Positions 8,856 through 16,793 are shown, counted from the first letter of the stretch. The stretch is 64,000 bases of DNA from Spirosoma aerolatum (GCF_002056795.1 NZ_CP020104.1:4597501-4661500); one strand, 5' to 3'. Notes: generated from the letters alone by a model not told the origin. Numbers and translations are program-made.

Positions 8856-10211
8856 CTATTGTTGTCCTGATTTGGTCGTTCGTTTAAAAAGTGAACTCAC
8901 CCTGTCGACGGCCTCCTGGTCAAACTGTTCTTCATAATTCCGGGTCGTTTTAATGTCCGAATGCCCTAAAGCCTCCTGACGGGTCTCCAGCTGCACTCCT
9001 GACCGGCGCATCATATCGGCAAAACTGTGCCGCATCACGTGCGGAGTTACCTTTTTGGTCAACCCAACGCGCTGACCCAGTTTACCAATCTGCTGACGGG
9101 CGCGCATTTTGGCTCTGCGCAGATGAATGTACTGATCTGCGGTCGATAGTTTATCAAAATCATCGGGAAGATACGGAAACAGAAATGCTTTGGGTGGCTT
9201 TGGCTTCTCTTTTTCGTCAGTTAAGTAGGGTTTCAGTAGCTCAATGGCCTGTTCATCGAGCAGCACACTCAACGATTTTTTGCTTTTTGTGGTCGTGTAC
9301 TTGAGTCGGTGCTGATCGCCTTCAATCACGTAGTTTTCGACCCGCCACAAAATCGCATCGCCTAACCTGGCACCATGAGCAAAATACATGGCCAGGGCTA
9401 GCGGCTGAGCGTGACTCACCTCCGTAATGGCCCGTCTACCGCCCGTATGCTTTTTGGGTGCAGGCTCGCTGGCCAGCTGGTCAATTTCGTCCTGCTGTAA
9501 GCGATCCACCTTCTTTCTGGTCGACACGATCGATACCCCCCGCATCGGAAACTTATCGTAACTCACTAACCCCACTTCGGCTGCCTGAAACAGAACATGG
9601 CGAAGCTTGGTCAGGTAGGTATTGACCGAGTTCTGGGCGTAATGCTTCTGAAGCCAGGCCTTCAGGTCCAGAATATCTTTTTTAGTCAGCTTGCCCAGCA
9701 TCCAGCTACGGGCGTCGACCTCTTCATTGGGCGTTGATTTATGAATTGAGTAGAGCTCACGTGCGTAGAGCCTAAGTACTTTTAAGGTAGCCTCATAGGT
9801 ATCTGCCGTTTGAATCTTTCCCAGATTCTCGCCAGATACCCGGCGACGGTGGGCAATATGGTCGGCAAAAAAGGGCAAAAGTCTGTCAGGGAACCCGCCA
9901 ATCTCCAGATAATTGCGGACATCCATTGCGGAATATTCGCTATCTCGTTTATCAAAAAAAGCAACGGCCTGTTCAGCTTTCAGGTAAGCCTCCCGGATGC
10001 GCTCGTTATAAAGTTTATAGTCCCGGTATGATTTGCGGATCCAGTTAGCCCGTTCCTTATTTCCCTTTTCGTCGAAATGCTTTTCGGCTACGGCCATATT
10101 TAACGCCCAAAAGCTGGCCGATCGGTCACGGGTAATGCGGATTCGAATCACATGCTCACCATCCCGGTTGGGTTCAGGCTTGAGCCGAACGGCTAACGTT
10201 GTCGCTCCCAT
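8856..10211 (-). CDS. int: Tyrosine recombinase (phage integrase)
   Basis: A 451-residue XerC/D-like integrase with an N-terminal arm-binding domain, a SAM-like core-binding domain (about residues 110-215) and a C-terminal catalytic domain. The active-site residues are visible: Arg282 (GARLGD), His391-x-x-Arg394 (HVMRH), His417 (LGHSD) and nucleophile Tyr426 (NYEEQ). It should catalyse integration and excision at the repeats at 8742 and 62308. It points toward attL, the usual position. Two direct copies of TGTTGTCCT straddle its stop codon and could be arm sites. Confidence 0.95.
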   Translation of the reverse strand: MGATTLAVRLKPEPNRDGEHVIRIRITRDRSASFWALNMAVAEKHFDEKGNKERANWIRKSYRDYKLYNERIREAYLKAEQAVAFFDKRDSEYSAMDVRNYLEIGGFPDRLLPFFADHIAHRRRVSGENLGKIQTADTYEATLKVLRLYARELYSIHKSTPNEEVDARSWMLGKLTKKDILDLKAWLQKHYAQNSVNTYLTKLRHVLFQAAEVGLVSYDKFPMRGVSIVSTRKKVDRLQQDEIDQLASEPAPKKHTGGRRAITEVSHAQPLALAMYFAHGARLGDAILWRVENYVIEGDQHRLKYTTTKSKKSLSVLLDEQAIELLKPYLTDEKEKPKPPKAFLFPYLPDDFDKLSTADQYIHLRRAKMRARQQIGKLGQRVGLTKKVTPHVMRHSFADMMRRSGVQLETRQEALGHSDIKTTRNYEEQFDQEAVDRVSSLFKRTTKSGQQ

Positions 10212-10213
10212 TC

Positions 10214-10399
10214 CTATTTGTTGAGTAAATTACTGACTTCCAGATGGGCTGCTTTGTAGGCCATGCCTGATGTGTACATATCGGATACGGCCGTAAAATC
10301 CTGTTTTTGCTGGGTTCGAAACTTCACTTCCAGCATGTTGGCCGAAATGAGCGCTTCGTAGTGGACTTTTCTCCGAAGCAATTTTAGGCGATAAGGCAT
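10214..10399 (-). CDS. Small protein upstream of the integrase
   Basis: A 61-residue basic ORF whose stop lies 2 bases before the integrase start, suggesting translational coupling. It contains no cysteine and no recognisable domain; the N-terminus (MPYRLKLLRRKVHYEA) is strongly basic. It could be an excisionase-like accessory protein by position only. The close coupling is the main reason to keep it. Confidence 0.5.
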   Translation of the reverse strand: MPYRLKLLRRKVHYEALISANMLEVKFRTQQKQDFTAVSDMYTSGMAYKAAHLEVSNLLNK

Positions 10400-10403
10400 T
10401 GGC

Positions 10404-10433
10404 TTGACAATGAAATCAAAATGACTACATTTA
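10404..10433 (+). promoter_or_regulatory. Probable promoter for the small ORF at 10457
   Basis: TTG (10404-10406), 19 bases, then TACATTTA (10426-10433), one mismatch from TAnnTTTG. Transcription would begin downstream of the ATG at 10421, which supports the later ATG at 10457 as the real start. Confidence 0.45.
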
Positions 10434-10456
10434 CGTTCTTACCAAAACGAAAGGCT

Positions 10457-10669
10457 ATGGATAAGATCAATCAGTTAAAGGGTCTTTCTGGCAAACGGTT
10501 AACCGTGGCAATTGATCACGAAATTGGCAATCCAGAAATTGTTGATGATGGGTTACGTAGTTTGGGGGCTATTTTAAACATCAAGACTGAAGAATTTCTC
10601 AAAGTCAAGAATCTTATCATATCTAATGATGATTCCAATATGATTCGGCACACCAGTAATAACACTTAA
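10457..10669 (+). CDS. Small protein of unknown function
   Basis: A 70-residue ORF (MDKINQLKGLSGKRLTVAID) with a regular alternation of hydrophobic and charged residues. No family is recognised. The start at 10457 rather than 10421 follows from the promoter position. Its last 96 bases overlap the end of the convergent protease gene, so the two genes may interfere with each other by antisense transcription. Confidence 0.5.
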   Translation: MDKINQLKGLSGKRLTVAIDHEIGNPEIVDDGLRSLGAILNIKTEEFLKVKNLIISNDDSNMIRHTSNNT

Positions 10670-11392
10670 GTTTATTTGATTTATAGCAGTTTGGATAATT
10701 TGCCCCATAGCATTGTGTTGGTAGACAGCATAAGCGACACCGACCAATAAAATTCTAGACCCAAGAACAATATTATTCCCACTTGTGTAACTACCACTAT
10801 TAGCAATAAACACAGGCGAACCGCTTGAACCCGGAAAAACTGCTGAGTCTATTAAAAACTCCGGCTTGCCGCAATAATTTAATTTGATACTCGTCGCTGT
10901 TATCCCTCGTCTAAATATTGGTTTGTTATTTGTGGTGTCAGAAAAACCATTTGGGTACCCAACCATAATAACATCCTCAAGCATATCCAGTTGGGCCAGT
11001 TGCTCTTGTGTAGGTAATATTTCTTTACCTACTGCGATATAAAAAATATCAACCCCTTTTCCTTTAGCTAGGTTTACCATTGGAGCCAATGGAAATGCGC
11101 AAAGATCAACATCCGGATCTGGATGCAGAGTCCAGCCTTGTTCAAAACCTTGTATAATTATCGGGTAATGATTGGTAAGATTAGGAGTGCCATCAGCATT
11201 TCTTGTGGTAAAATTCAATGTCCCTACAGCGGCATCTCGAATAACATGCTTATTAGTAATAATTATAGGCAATGATATATCTCCATTTCTTTGAATATTA
11301 AAGAAAAAACCTGTACCTGAACTTGTTGAACCGTTATGACGCACACAATTAATTTTAATTGTCGCAAATGAAAGTTGTTCGTAAACTGTCAT
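10574..11392 (-). CDS. Trypsin-like serine protease (S1 family)
   Basis: A 272-residue protein with a chymotrypsin-fold catalytic triad: His49 in ITNKHVIRDA, Asp96 in DVDLCAFPL and Ser190 in PGSSGSPVF. The start at 11392 (MTVYEQLSFATIKI) is preferred over an ATG 27 codons upstream, whose extra segment is basic and not a clear signal peptide. It is probably cytoplasmic. It is the last gene of the leftward repressor-side operon, so it is likely made in the lysogen. Such proteases occur in phage-exclusion systems and as sensors of foreign proteins; its target is unknown. Confidence 0.88.
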   Translation of the reverse strand: MTVYEQLSFATIKINCVRHNGSTSSGTGFFFNIQRNGDISLPIIITNKHVIRDAAVGTLNFTTRNADGTPNLTNHYPIIIQGFEQGWTLHPDPDVDLCAFPLAPMVNLAKGKGVDIFYIAVGKEILPTQEQLAQLDMLEDVIMVGYPNGFSDTTNNKPIFRRGITATSIKLNYCGKPEFLIDSAVFPGSSGSPVFIANSGSYTSGNNIVLGSRILLVGVAYAVYQHNAMGQIIQTAINQINLSVITGVPNHIGIIIRYDKILDFEKFFSLDV

Positions 11393-11485
11393 ATAGTGTG
11401 TGGCTAAAAATAGGTGTATTGTAAATTTCAAAAACTCCCTTATTTCGTGTAGTCGTTTTGTCACAAACGGCATTTGAAGTTAAGA

Positions 11486-12985
11486 TCATTGCCTTTGTTT
11501 GTGCTTTTTTGTGACCCTTCTAATCAGATGCTTTAAGGCTTCAATTTCCTTCTGTTGCTGAATACTATACATCGTTAGTTCTTCAATTTTTTGAAGGAGT
11601 AGCGCATTCATTTTGACCAGATCAACCCCTTTAGCAGCCACCTCGTCAGCTGAGGGTACATCGGGCAAATGACCATTTTGCTGAATGTAGGCTTCAACGG
11701 CTGGAAGTGATTGAAGTGAGTAGTCCGGCCTAAAGACTTTATCACTCCATTGGGACGGATCCTGTACGCGGAGCTGGTACCGGGCTTTAACCACATTACC
11801 CTGGTCGTCGACCGTTAGAAACTGATCAGAAGCACCAGACACTGGACTATCGCTGGTGAGTTGTTCCAATCGTATACCAGATTGATCTGCCTGATCAGCC
11901 CGGATGTGAAGTCGGCTGGTTGGTGCTGAGGTGCCGATACCCACATTCACTCCGTTGCCTAAGATCATAGCGTTACTGACAGCTACCCGGCTATTGGAAC
12001 CGATGGCGATGGCGTTTTGAAGCCCGTCTTCAGCCTGGGAGTTATACCCCATCAGAACATTGTCGTCGCTAGTGGTAATGGCTGTACCCGAATTAGGGCC
12101 AACAATAATATTATTTGATCCTGAATTTAAATTATATGCAGCGTTAGATCCAATGTAAATATTATTGTTACCACCATTATTAAAGAAGCCACTTGAATCT
12201 CCTAGAAACACATTATTACTGCCAGTTATATTTCCGGCACCAGATAAATATCCAGAAAAGACATTGTTTGAACCTGTAGTATTTCGTATACCTGAATTGC
12301 TACCCGTAAAAACATTCCTTTCGCCTATTTTATTATCGTTACCAGTGCTATATCCAACGAACACATTAGAACTACCAGTAGTATTATACAAGCCTGAACT
12401 GTATCCATTAAAGGTATTGTAGCTTCCTTTTGTATTGTATATGCCAGATTGATATCCTGTAAATACATTTCCTATACCTTCAACATTATATTTTCCAGCT
12501 GCTGAGCCAATAAAAACATTTCCTCCACCTGATGTATTTGAAAAGCCTGCAAAATCTCCTAGAAACGTATTATAGGAACCAGACGAATTTGTGTAACCAG
12601 CATCAATTCCGACTATCGTATTATTTGATCCTGTTCTATTATTTGCTCCTGCATTAAGACCTAAAAAGACATTGTAAGAACCGTTGATATTTAGACTCCC
12701 CGCTGACCTTCCTAAAAATGTATTGGCTGTTCCCGTCGTATTAGCCTCTCCAGCCGTAAAGCCAATAAAAGTATTAGATTCTCCGCTAGAATTATTTTTA
12801 CCAGCCTGATAACCTAAAAAGCTACTAAATGCACCTGTAGTAATAGAAGCTCCAGCCCCTGGCCCTACTATCGTATTGAATGCAGAAGGTGTTGCAGATA
12901 AGGGTGACGTGGCAACATAATTCGTCTGACCAATAGCCTGGCTAGATATAGCTATAGCAAAGAGAAAGGTAAATAGGTGTTTCAT
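11486..12985 (-). CDS. Secreted repeat protein resembling trimeric adhesin/tail-fibre heads
   Basis: A 499-residue protein with a Sec signal peptide (residues 1 to about 19, ending AIGQ). It then has about 14 copies of a 17-residue repeat of the form N-(T/V)-F-x-G-x-x-(A/S)-G-x-x-N-x-x-G-x-x, from about residue 65 to 300. The pattern resembles the YadA-type head or a beta-solenoid. The C-terminal part (WSDKVFRPDYSLQSLPAVE... then a coiled coil) is a common ending of Bacteroidota surface proteins. It lies 21 bases after the repressor gene, so it is likely expressed from the prophage and displayed on the host surface. Confidence 0.82.
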   Translation of the reverse strand: MKHLFTFLFAIAISSQAIGQTNYVATSPLSATPSAFNTIVGPGAGASITTGAFSSFLGYQAGKNNSSGESNTFIGFTAGEANTTGTANTFLGRSAGSLNINGSYNVFLGLNAGANNRTGSNNTIVGIDAGYTNSSGSYNTFLGDFAGFSNTSGGGNVFIGSAAGKYNVEGIGNVFTGYQSGIYNTKGSYNTFNGYSSGLYNTTGSSNVFVGYSTGNDNKIGERNVFTGSNSGIRNTTGSNNVFSGYLSGAGNITGSNNVFLGDSSGFFNNGGNNNIYIGSNAAYNLNSGSNNIIVGPNSGTAITTSDDNVLMGYNSQAEDGLQNAIAIGSNSRVAVSNAMILGNGVNVGIGTSAPTSRLHIRADQADQSGIRLEQLTSDSPVSGASDQFLTVDDQGNVVKARYQLRVQDPSQWSDKVFRPDYSLQSLPAVEAYIQQNGHLPDVPSADEVAAKGVDLVKMNALLLQKIEELTMYSIQQQKEIEALKHLIRRVTKKHKQRQ

Positions 12986-13006
12986 GGTGCGGATGTTTGA
13001 TCTTGG

Positions 13007-13774
13007 TTAATCAGCAGGCGAATCAACTATACGTATCACTCGCCATATGTGATGGATTTGATCAATCGGAACGGGTGTACTGCCATAATCCGAGTTATCC
13101 GAATGAAGAACCAATAGGCCTCTAGTCAATAGGTCATTGTCCTTAACCCGCTTCACAACAAAAGAATCGTTGTAACTAATCGCATAAACCCCCGACGATA
13201 AGTACTCCCAGTCGGCTGGATTCACAAGCTTGCACCTGACTTTCGTTCCTTCTGAATACTTTGGATACATACTTTGTCCTCTGACTTGAAAGACAACATT
13301 TCGCTCAACATTCTCCCCTCTCCTAATTATCACTTTGATCTTCTCTGCCTTCCCATAATTCGATTCCGGGTCAGACATTTCGTTAAAATTTCCTTCTAAT
13401 GGTATTGGATAGTACGGCAGGATGGCACTCTCATATTCGTCATCATCAATAAATTCAAGCTCTACTTCACCTTTAGGTGCAAACATTTCACCTTGGCCGG
13501 TCTCAAACCAAATCTTCGACAGGTCAAATGACTCAACTATTAACTTGGATAGATGCTTCCCTATTGGCCTTTTACCGTTTTCTAACTTCCTGTAATTCGA
13601 GTCATTCATTTCAAGTCTAGCAGCCATTTGCGGCACCTCAAGGTCTAATGACTGCCTCAATTCAATTAACCGAAGCGACTTTTCGCTTATCGGCAGGTCA
13701 TTTTTATCCTTTTCCAAAATAATTTCGGTCAAAATACTTGCTTGTTTCAGGTCAAATGACTTACATTTGTACAT
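13007..13774 (-). CDS. Phage repressor, HTH plus S24 (LexA-like) domain
   Basis: A 255-residue CI-type repressor. A helix-turn-helix lies at about residues 35-85 (LIELRQSLDLEVPQMAARLEMND...YRKLENGKRP). The C-terminal S24 peptidase-like domain has Ser168 in GQSMYP and Lys208 in VVKRV, the catalytic dyad of self-cleaving repressors. No obvious Ala-Gly cleavage site is seen in the linker. It is divergent from the Cro-like gene at 13825 and heads an operon with the repeat protein and protease. Confidence 0.92.
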   Translation of the reverse strand: MYKCKSFDLKQASILTEIILEKDKNDLPISEKSLRLIELRQSLDLEVPQMAARLEMNDSNYRKLENGKRPIGKHLSKLIVESFDLSKIWFETGQGEMFAPKGEVELEFIDDDEYESAILPYYPIPLEGNFNEMSDPESNYGKAEKIKVIIRRGENVERNVVFQVRGQSMYPKYSEGTKVRCKLVNPADWEYLSSGVYAISYNDSFVVKRVKDNDLLTRGLLVLHSDNSDYGSTPVPIDQIHHIWRVIRIVDSPAD

Positions 13775-13817
13775 GGCTTTCTAATGAAGTTGAGTGACAA
13801 TTCATAGCAAACCTATG
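13741..13817. promoter_or_regulatory. Divergent promoter-operator region of the repressor and Cro-like genes
   Basis: Rightward: TTG (13742-13744) and TACATTTG (13762-13769). Leftward: TAGGTTTG on the reverse strand (13808-13815). Each overlaps a perfect inverted repeat with a 5-base centre: CAAATG-ACTTA-CATTTG (13753-13769) and CATAG-CAAAC-CTATG (13803-13817). These are good candidates for the lysis-lysogeny operators. Confidence 0.6.
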
Positions 13818-13824
13818 CAACACA

Positions 13825-14064
13825 ATGATAAGTAAAGCGAAACATTTAAGCAAGCGGTCGAAGGAGTTAAGCGCACGGTTTAAAATAGCCTATGAGCGGT
13901 TAAGCTTCACTCAGCGCCAAACAGTAAAGCAAAAGTTCTGTGAGGCTCATGGTATTAGCGAGGGAACGTTCCGAAATAAGACAGGTGGTTACAATCTAGT
14001 TTCGGAAACTGAAGTGGAGTGGATGGAGTCATATGACCCATATGCAAAACCATTAGCCGCCTAA
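13825..14064 (+). CDS. Small Cro-like / HTH regulatory protein
   Basis: A 79-residue basic protein. Residues 27-55 (LSFTQRQTVKQKFCEAHGISEGTFRNK) fit a helix-turn-helix. It is the first gene of the rightward early operon and is transcribed divergently from the S24 repressor, the classic position of Cro. The family assignment is positional and by motif; no close family is recognised. Confidence 0.68.
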   Translation: MISKAKHLSKRSKELSARFKIAYERLSFTQRQTVKQKFCEAHGISEGTFRNKTGGYNLVSETEVEWMESYDPYAKPLAA

Positions 14065-14068
14065 GTCC

Positions 14069-14839
14069 ATGAAATCACTCATTCGATTCAATGGACATGA
14101 AAGCGCCGTTCGTCGGGATGCGGATGGTTTCTATAGCCTGACCGACCTTTGGCGGCTTGCTGGCAGCGATGAAAACAAGGCGCCGGCTCAGTGGCAAAAG
14201 CAGGATGAAACAAAGGCTTACATTAAAGCTTCAGCCAGAATCCTTAAATGTGACCCTGAATCACAATTAAAATCCAAGCGAGGCAAACACGGCGGTACCT
14301 GGGCAATTGAGCAAATCGCACTTGAATATGCTCAGTACCTGAGCCCCGAATTGGCTGTCTTAGTCAATCAGGCGTTTCTGGAACGACTCGAAGAAGAGCG
14401 TAATCCTGAACTCGCTCTCCAGCGGGGTACTGAGCGCGCTGTTCGTGGCTGGAAGAAACAGGGTAAATCAGACAAGTGGATTGAAGAGCGGATTCAGGGA
14501 GTGGCCCAGCGCAAATCCTTCACGGCTACCCTGTCCAAGCATGGCGTTGAACGGGAAGGGTTCCGCAACTGCACCAATGCAATTTATACACCTCTGTTTG
14601 GCGGCACGACCGAAGTGGTTCGTCATAAAAAGGGACTCCCCGATAAAGCCAGTGTTCGTGACAATCTGAATAAAGTCGAACTGGGAGCCGTGCGGTTTGC
14701 TGAACTGCTGGCAGAGGAAAAGATTGAGCAGCACGATTTACGCGGTAATGCCGAATGTGAACTCGCCTGTACAAAAGCCAGCAAACTCGTTGCTGAATCG
14801 ATTCTGAAAAATCGAATCGCTGATCTTAATCCCGCCTAA
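14069..14839 (+). CDS. KilA-N domain protein
   Basis: A 256-residue protein whose first ~105 residues fit the KilA-N DNA-binding fold (FYSLTDLWRLAGSDENKAPAQW, then GGTWAIEQIALEYAQYLSPELAVLVNQAF). The C-terminal half (YTPLFGGTTEVVRHKKGLPD...) is a phage-associated domain often fused to KilA-N. Members are usually anti-repressors or early regulators. It starts 4 bases after the Cro-like gene and leads into a small HTH gene, so all three are probably co-transcribed. Confidence 0.88.
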   Translation: MKSLIRFNGHESAVRRDADGFYSLTDLWRLAGSDENKAPAQWQKQDETKAYIKASARILKCDPESQLKSKRGKHGGTWAIEQIALEYAQYLSPELAVLVNQAFLERLEEERNPELALQRGTERAVRGWKKQGKSDKWIEERIQGVAQRKSFTATLSKHGVEREGFRNCTNAIYTPLFGGTTEVVRHKKGLPDKASVRDNLNKVELGAVRFAELLAEEKIEQHDLRGNAECELACTKASKLVAESILKNRIADLNPA

Positions 14840-14845
14840 TCTGCC

Positions 14846-15154
14846 ATGAACGTTCCCAGCTACGAAGAATTCGAAGCCCTGCAACAGCAGGTAGCCGACC
14901 TAACCCGACAAGTTGCTTACCTGATTGGCGTAGGGGGCGAATGGATGGACCGTCGTCAGGCAATGCAGGCCCTCAACTGCTCAGAATCGACGTTGCACCG
15001 GCTAATGCGTATGGGAAAACTCATCTACCGATACGAAGGCAAAAAGCCGCTGTTTGCCGCTGACGCCCTGAGAAAATACATCGAATCGACACTGGTTAGT
15101 CCAGCCTCCGCTGACAAGCGAGTCGTTTCCGCAATCAAACGAATAACAGCCTAA
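14846..15154 (+). CDS. Helix-turn-helix (excisionase/MerR-like) protein
   Basis: A 102-residue protein with a short N-terminal coiled coil (EEFEALQQQVADLTRQVAYL). A winged HTH of the HTH_17/excisionase type follows (MDRRQAMQALNCSESTLHRLMRMGKLIYRYEGKKPLFAADALRKYI). Relatives bind DNA as excisionases or small activators. It is separated by 6 bases from the KilA-N gene and followed by a 177-base non-coding stretch. Confidence 0.83.
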   Translation: MNVPSYEEFEALQQQVADLTRQVAYLIGVGGEWMDRRQAMQALNCSESTLHRLMRMGKLIYRYEGKKPLFAADALRKYIESTLVSPASADKRVVSAIKRITA

Positions 15155-15180
15155 CCGCTCCGGCGGCCCGGCCATAAGTG

Positions 15181-15317
15181 CACTAATTCTAAAATCTCCT
15201 TCAAAGTCCCTGGTCTGGCTACCTAAGCGCACATCGGGGCAGCCTGTAAACACTAATTCTAAAAACAAAACAGGCAGGGAGCAACTGCCGCCCTGCCTGT
15301 AAACACTAATTCTAAAA
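15181..15317 (+). promoter_or_regulatory. Three copies of the CACTAATTCTAAAA leader motif
   Basis: Exact 14-base copies at 15181-15194, 15251-15264 and 15304-15317. The last is 14 bases before the ATG of the next gene. The first two are followed by no start codon. The last two share a longer identity beginning at CCTGTAAA. The whole interval 15155-15331 holds no credible ORF. Confidence 0.6.
15270..15300 (+). other. Hairpin in the non-coding interval
   Basis: ACAGGCAGGG, an 11-base loop and CCCTGCCTGT form a perfect 10-bp stem between the second and third leader motifs. No T tract follows, so it is either a weak terminator/attenuator or part of a small RNA. Confidence 0.5.
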
Positions 15318-15331
15318 TAAGCTGTAAAGGT

Positions 15332-15709
15332 ATGCAAAAACTAGCCACTCCGACCCTTCAAATGGTCGATCATTACCGCAACAACAAACCCTTGACGCTG
15401 GCTGACATTGATGCGGATCAGGATTTTTCCGAACTCGAGTACCTGGTCGAAACGCTCGCAGGTCCCTACTGCAAGTCGATCGAGTTTCACGACGATAACC
15501 GCAAACACGGCTGTCGGTGCCTGGAATTCAACGTGCGCACGGCCGTCTACAATGGGGCGATAGACCGCGATGAAGATGGTAAGTATCCTGATACTGGGGA
15601 TGTAAAGCAACGAATCTGGGTGCCTGTTCATGACGAGATGACAATTGAGCAGATCGCCTACAGTGTGATGAACGAAGTACGGTCCATCGAAAACAACGTC
15701 TTTTCCTAA
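15332..15709 (+). CDS. Phage early protein of unknown function
   Basis: A 125-residue acidic protein (LADIDADQDFSELEYLVETLAGPYCKS...). Charged and aromatic residues are evenly spread and there is no membrane segment. No family is recognised. Translation probably starts at the ATG 14 bases after a CACTAATTCTAAAA motif. It lies in the early operon between regulators and the repeat protein. Confidence 0.68.
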   Translation: MQKLATPTLQMVDHYRNNKPLTLADIDADQDFSELEYLVETLAGPYCKSIEFHDDNRKHGCRCLEFNVRTAVYNGAIDRDEDGKYPDTGDVKQRIWVPVHDEMTIEQIAYSVMNEVRSIENNVFS

Positions 15710-15732
15710 CCATAGACCCTCCCTCTACTGCA

Positions 15733-16551
15733 ATGAACACATTTCAAGAGCGCAAAGACCTGATTACCTCACGAGCCAAGTCCGCTCAGGCTTGCTCAGG
15801 CGAATACGCCAAAGCACTTCGCTCAACGACTGACGCCGGATTGCTGTCCGTCATAAAAGACAATTTTAATTGGTGTATAGCCTATAAAGTAATCGATCTG
15901 GATACACTGAAACTATTTCCCGAAGCGGATCTGATTGCTGCTGGAATTTACATTTCTGGGTTCCACCAGGTCGATGGCAATGCGACGGTTCGGGCCTATG
16001 GCAATGCGACGGTTGAGGCCTATGGCAATGCGACGGTTGAGGCCTATGGCAATGCGACGGTTGAGGCCTATGGCAATGCGACGGTTGAGGCCTATGGCAA
16101 TGCGACGGTTGAGGCCTATGGCAATGCGACGGTTCGGGCCTATGGCAATGCGACGGTTCGGGCCTATGGCAATGCGACGGTTGAGGCCTATGGCAATGCG
16201 ACGGTTGAGGCCTATGGCAATGCGACGGTTGAGGCCTATGGCAATGCGACGGTTGAGGCCTATGGCAATGCGACGGTTGAGGCCTATGGCAATGCGACGG
16301 TTCGGGCCTATGGCAATGCGACGGTTGAGGCCTATGGCAATGCGACGGTTCGGGCCTATGGCAATGCGACGGTTGAGGCCTATGGCAATGCGAATCTCTA
16401 CATCTACAATGGCAAAGAGGTAAAGCTGGAAGGCTTTTCGATGGCTCGTTTTGCTCCGTATTGGGGCGCAAACCCAACCCGAATTCAGGTTGCCATCAGT
16501 GCGAAAGAGTTGATTCAAGTTGATGTCCCTCAAACTTCCACACTGGCATGA
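15733..16551 (+). CDS. Octapeptide-repeat protein (probable beta-solenoid)
   Basis: A 272-residue protein. Residues 1-80 are an ordinary globular domain (AKALRSTTDAGLLSVIKDNFNWCIAYKV). Then come 17 nearly identical copies of the octapeptide GNATV(E/R)AY, an 18th degenerate copy (GNANLYIY) and a C-terminal cap. Similar repeats in phage proteins are thought to form beta-helices. The function is unknown. The coding DNA is a near-perfect 24-bp tandem array, so copy number may vary. Its stop overlaps the next start by 4 bases. Confidence 0.85.
   Translation: MNTFQERKDLITSRAKSAQACSGEYAKALRSTTDAGLLSVIKDNFNWCIAYKVIDLDTLKLFPEADLIAAGIYISGFHQVDGNATVRAYGNATVEAYGNATVEAYGNATVEAYGNATVEAYGNATVEAYGNATVRAYGNATVRAYGNATVEAYGNATVEAYGNATVEAYGNATVEAYGNATVEAYGNATVRAYGNATVEAYGNATVRAYGNATVEAYGNANLYIYNGKEVKLEGFSMARFAPYWGANPTRIQVAISAKELIQVDVPQTSTLA
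15976..16383 (+). repeat. 24-bp tandem repeat, 17 units
   Basis: Seventeen 24-bp units that differ only at one codon: GAG gives the E type and CGG gives the R type. The order is R-EEEEE-R, R-EEEEE-R, E-R-E, so a 7-unit (168-bp) block appears to have duplicated. The array is open in four of six frames, which creates long false ORFs on both strands. Confidence 0.95.
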
Positions 16552-16793
16552 CACTAGGCTTTGTTTTACTCTATGGCTCGCTGATCGTCTGCACGATTAT
16601 GGTACTGGCGTTTTTACCCGAAGCCTACCGCTACCTGCGGGATGATTTGAAAAGTGAGCGTCTATTCTGGCTCCAGCGCCGAATCATTCGCTGGTACAGC
16701 GCGAAACGTGATCAGATACTAGGGTTTCTGGTCGTGCTGTTAGGATTTGGTCTGGTGCGGTTAGGTCTGATTATTAGCGCACCTGCCCAATGA
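16548..16793 (+). CDS. Small membrane protein
   Basis: An 81-residue protein with two membrane segments (LGFVLLYGSLIVCTIMVLAFL and ILGFLVVLLGFGLVRLGLII) and a basic loop rich in Arg between them. Its ATG overlaps the stop of the repeat protein (ATGA), showing coupling. No family is recognised. Confidence 0.7.
   Translation: MTLGFVLLYGSLIVCTIMVLAFLPEAYRYLRDDLKSERLFWLQRRIIRWYSAKRDQILGFLVVLLGFGLVRLGLIISAPAQ

Noticed and set aside
15976..16383. CRISPR array
   Set aside because: The units are head-to-tail with no spacers and lie inside a coding gene; no cas genes are present.
15866..16554. Long ORFs on both strands inside the 24-bp repeat array (His-Cys-His-Arg and Arg-Ile-Ala-Ile-Gly repeats)
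   Set aside because: They follow from an array whose unit length is a multiple of three and is open in four frames. Only the forward frame has proper flanking domains.
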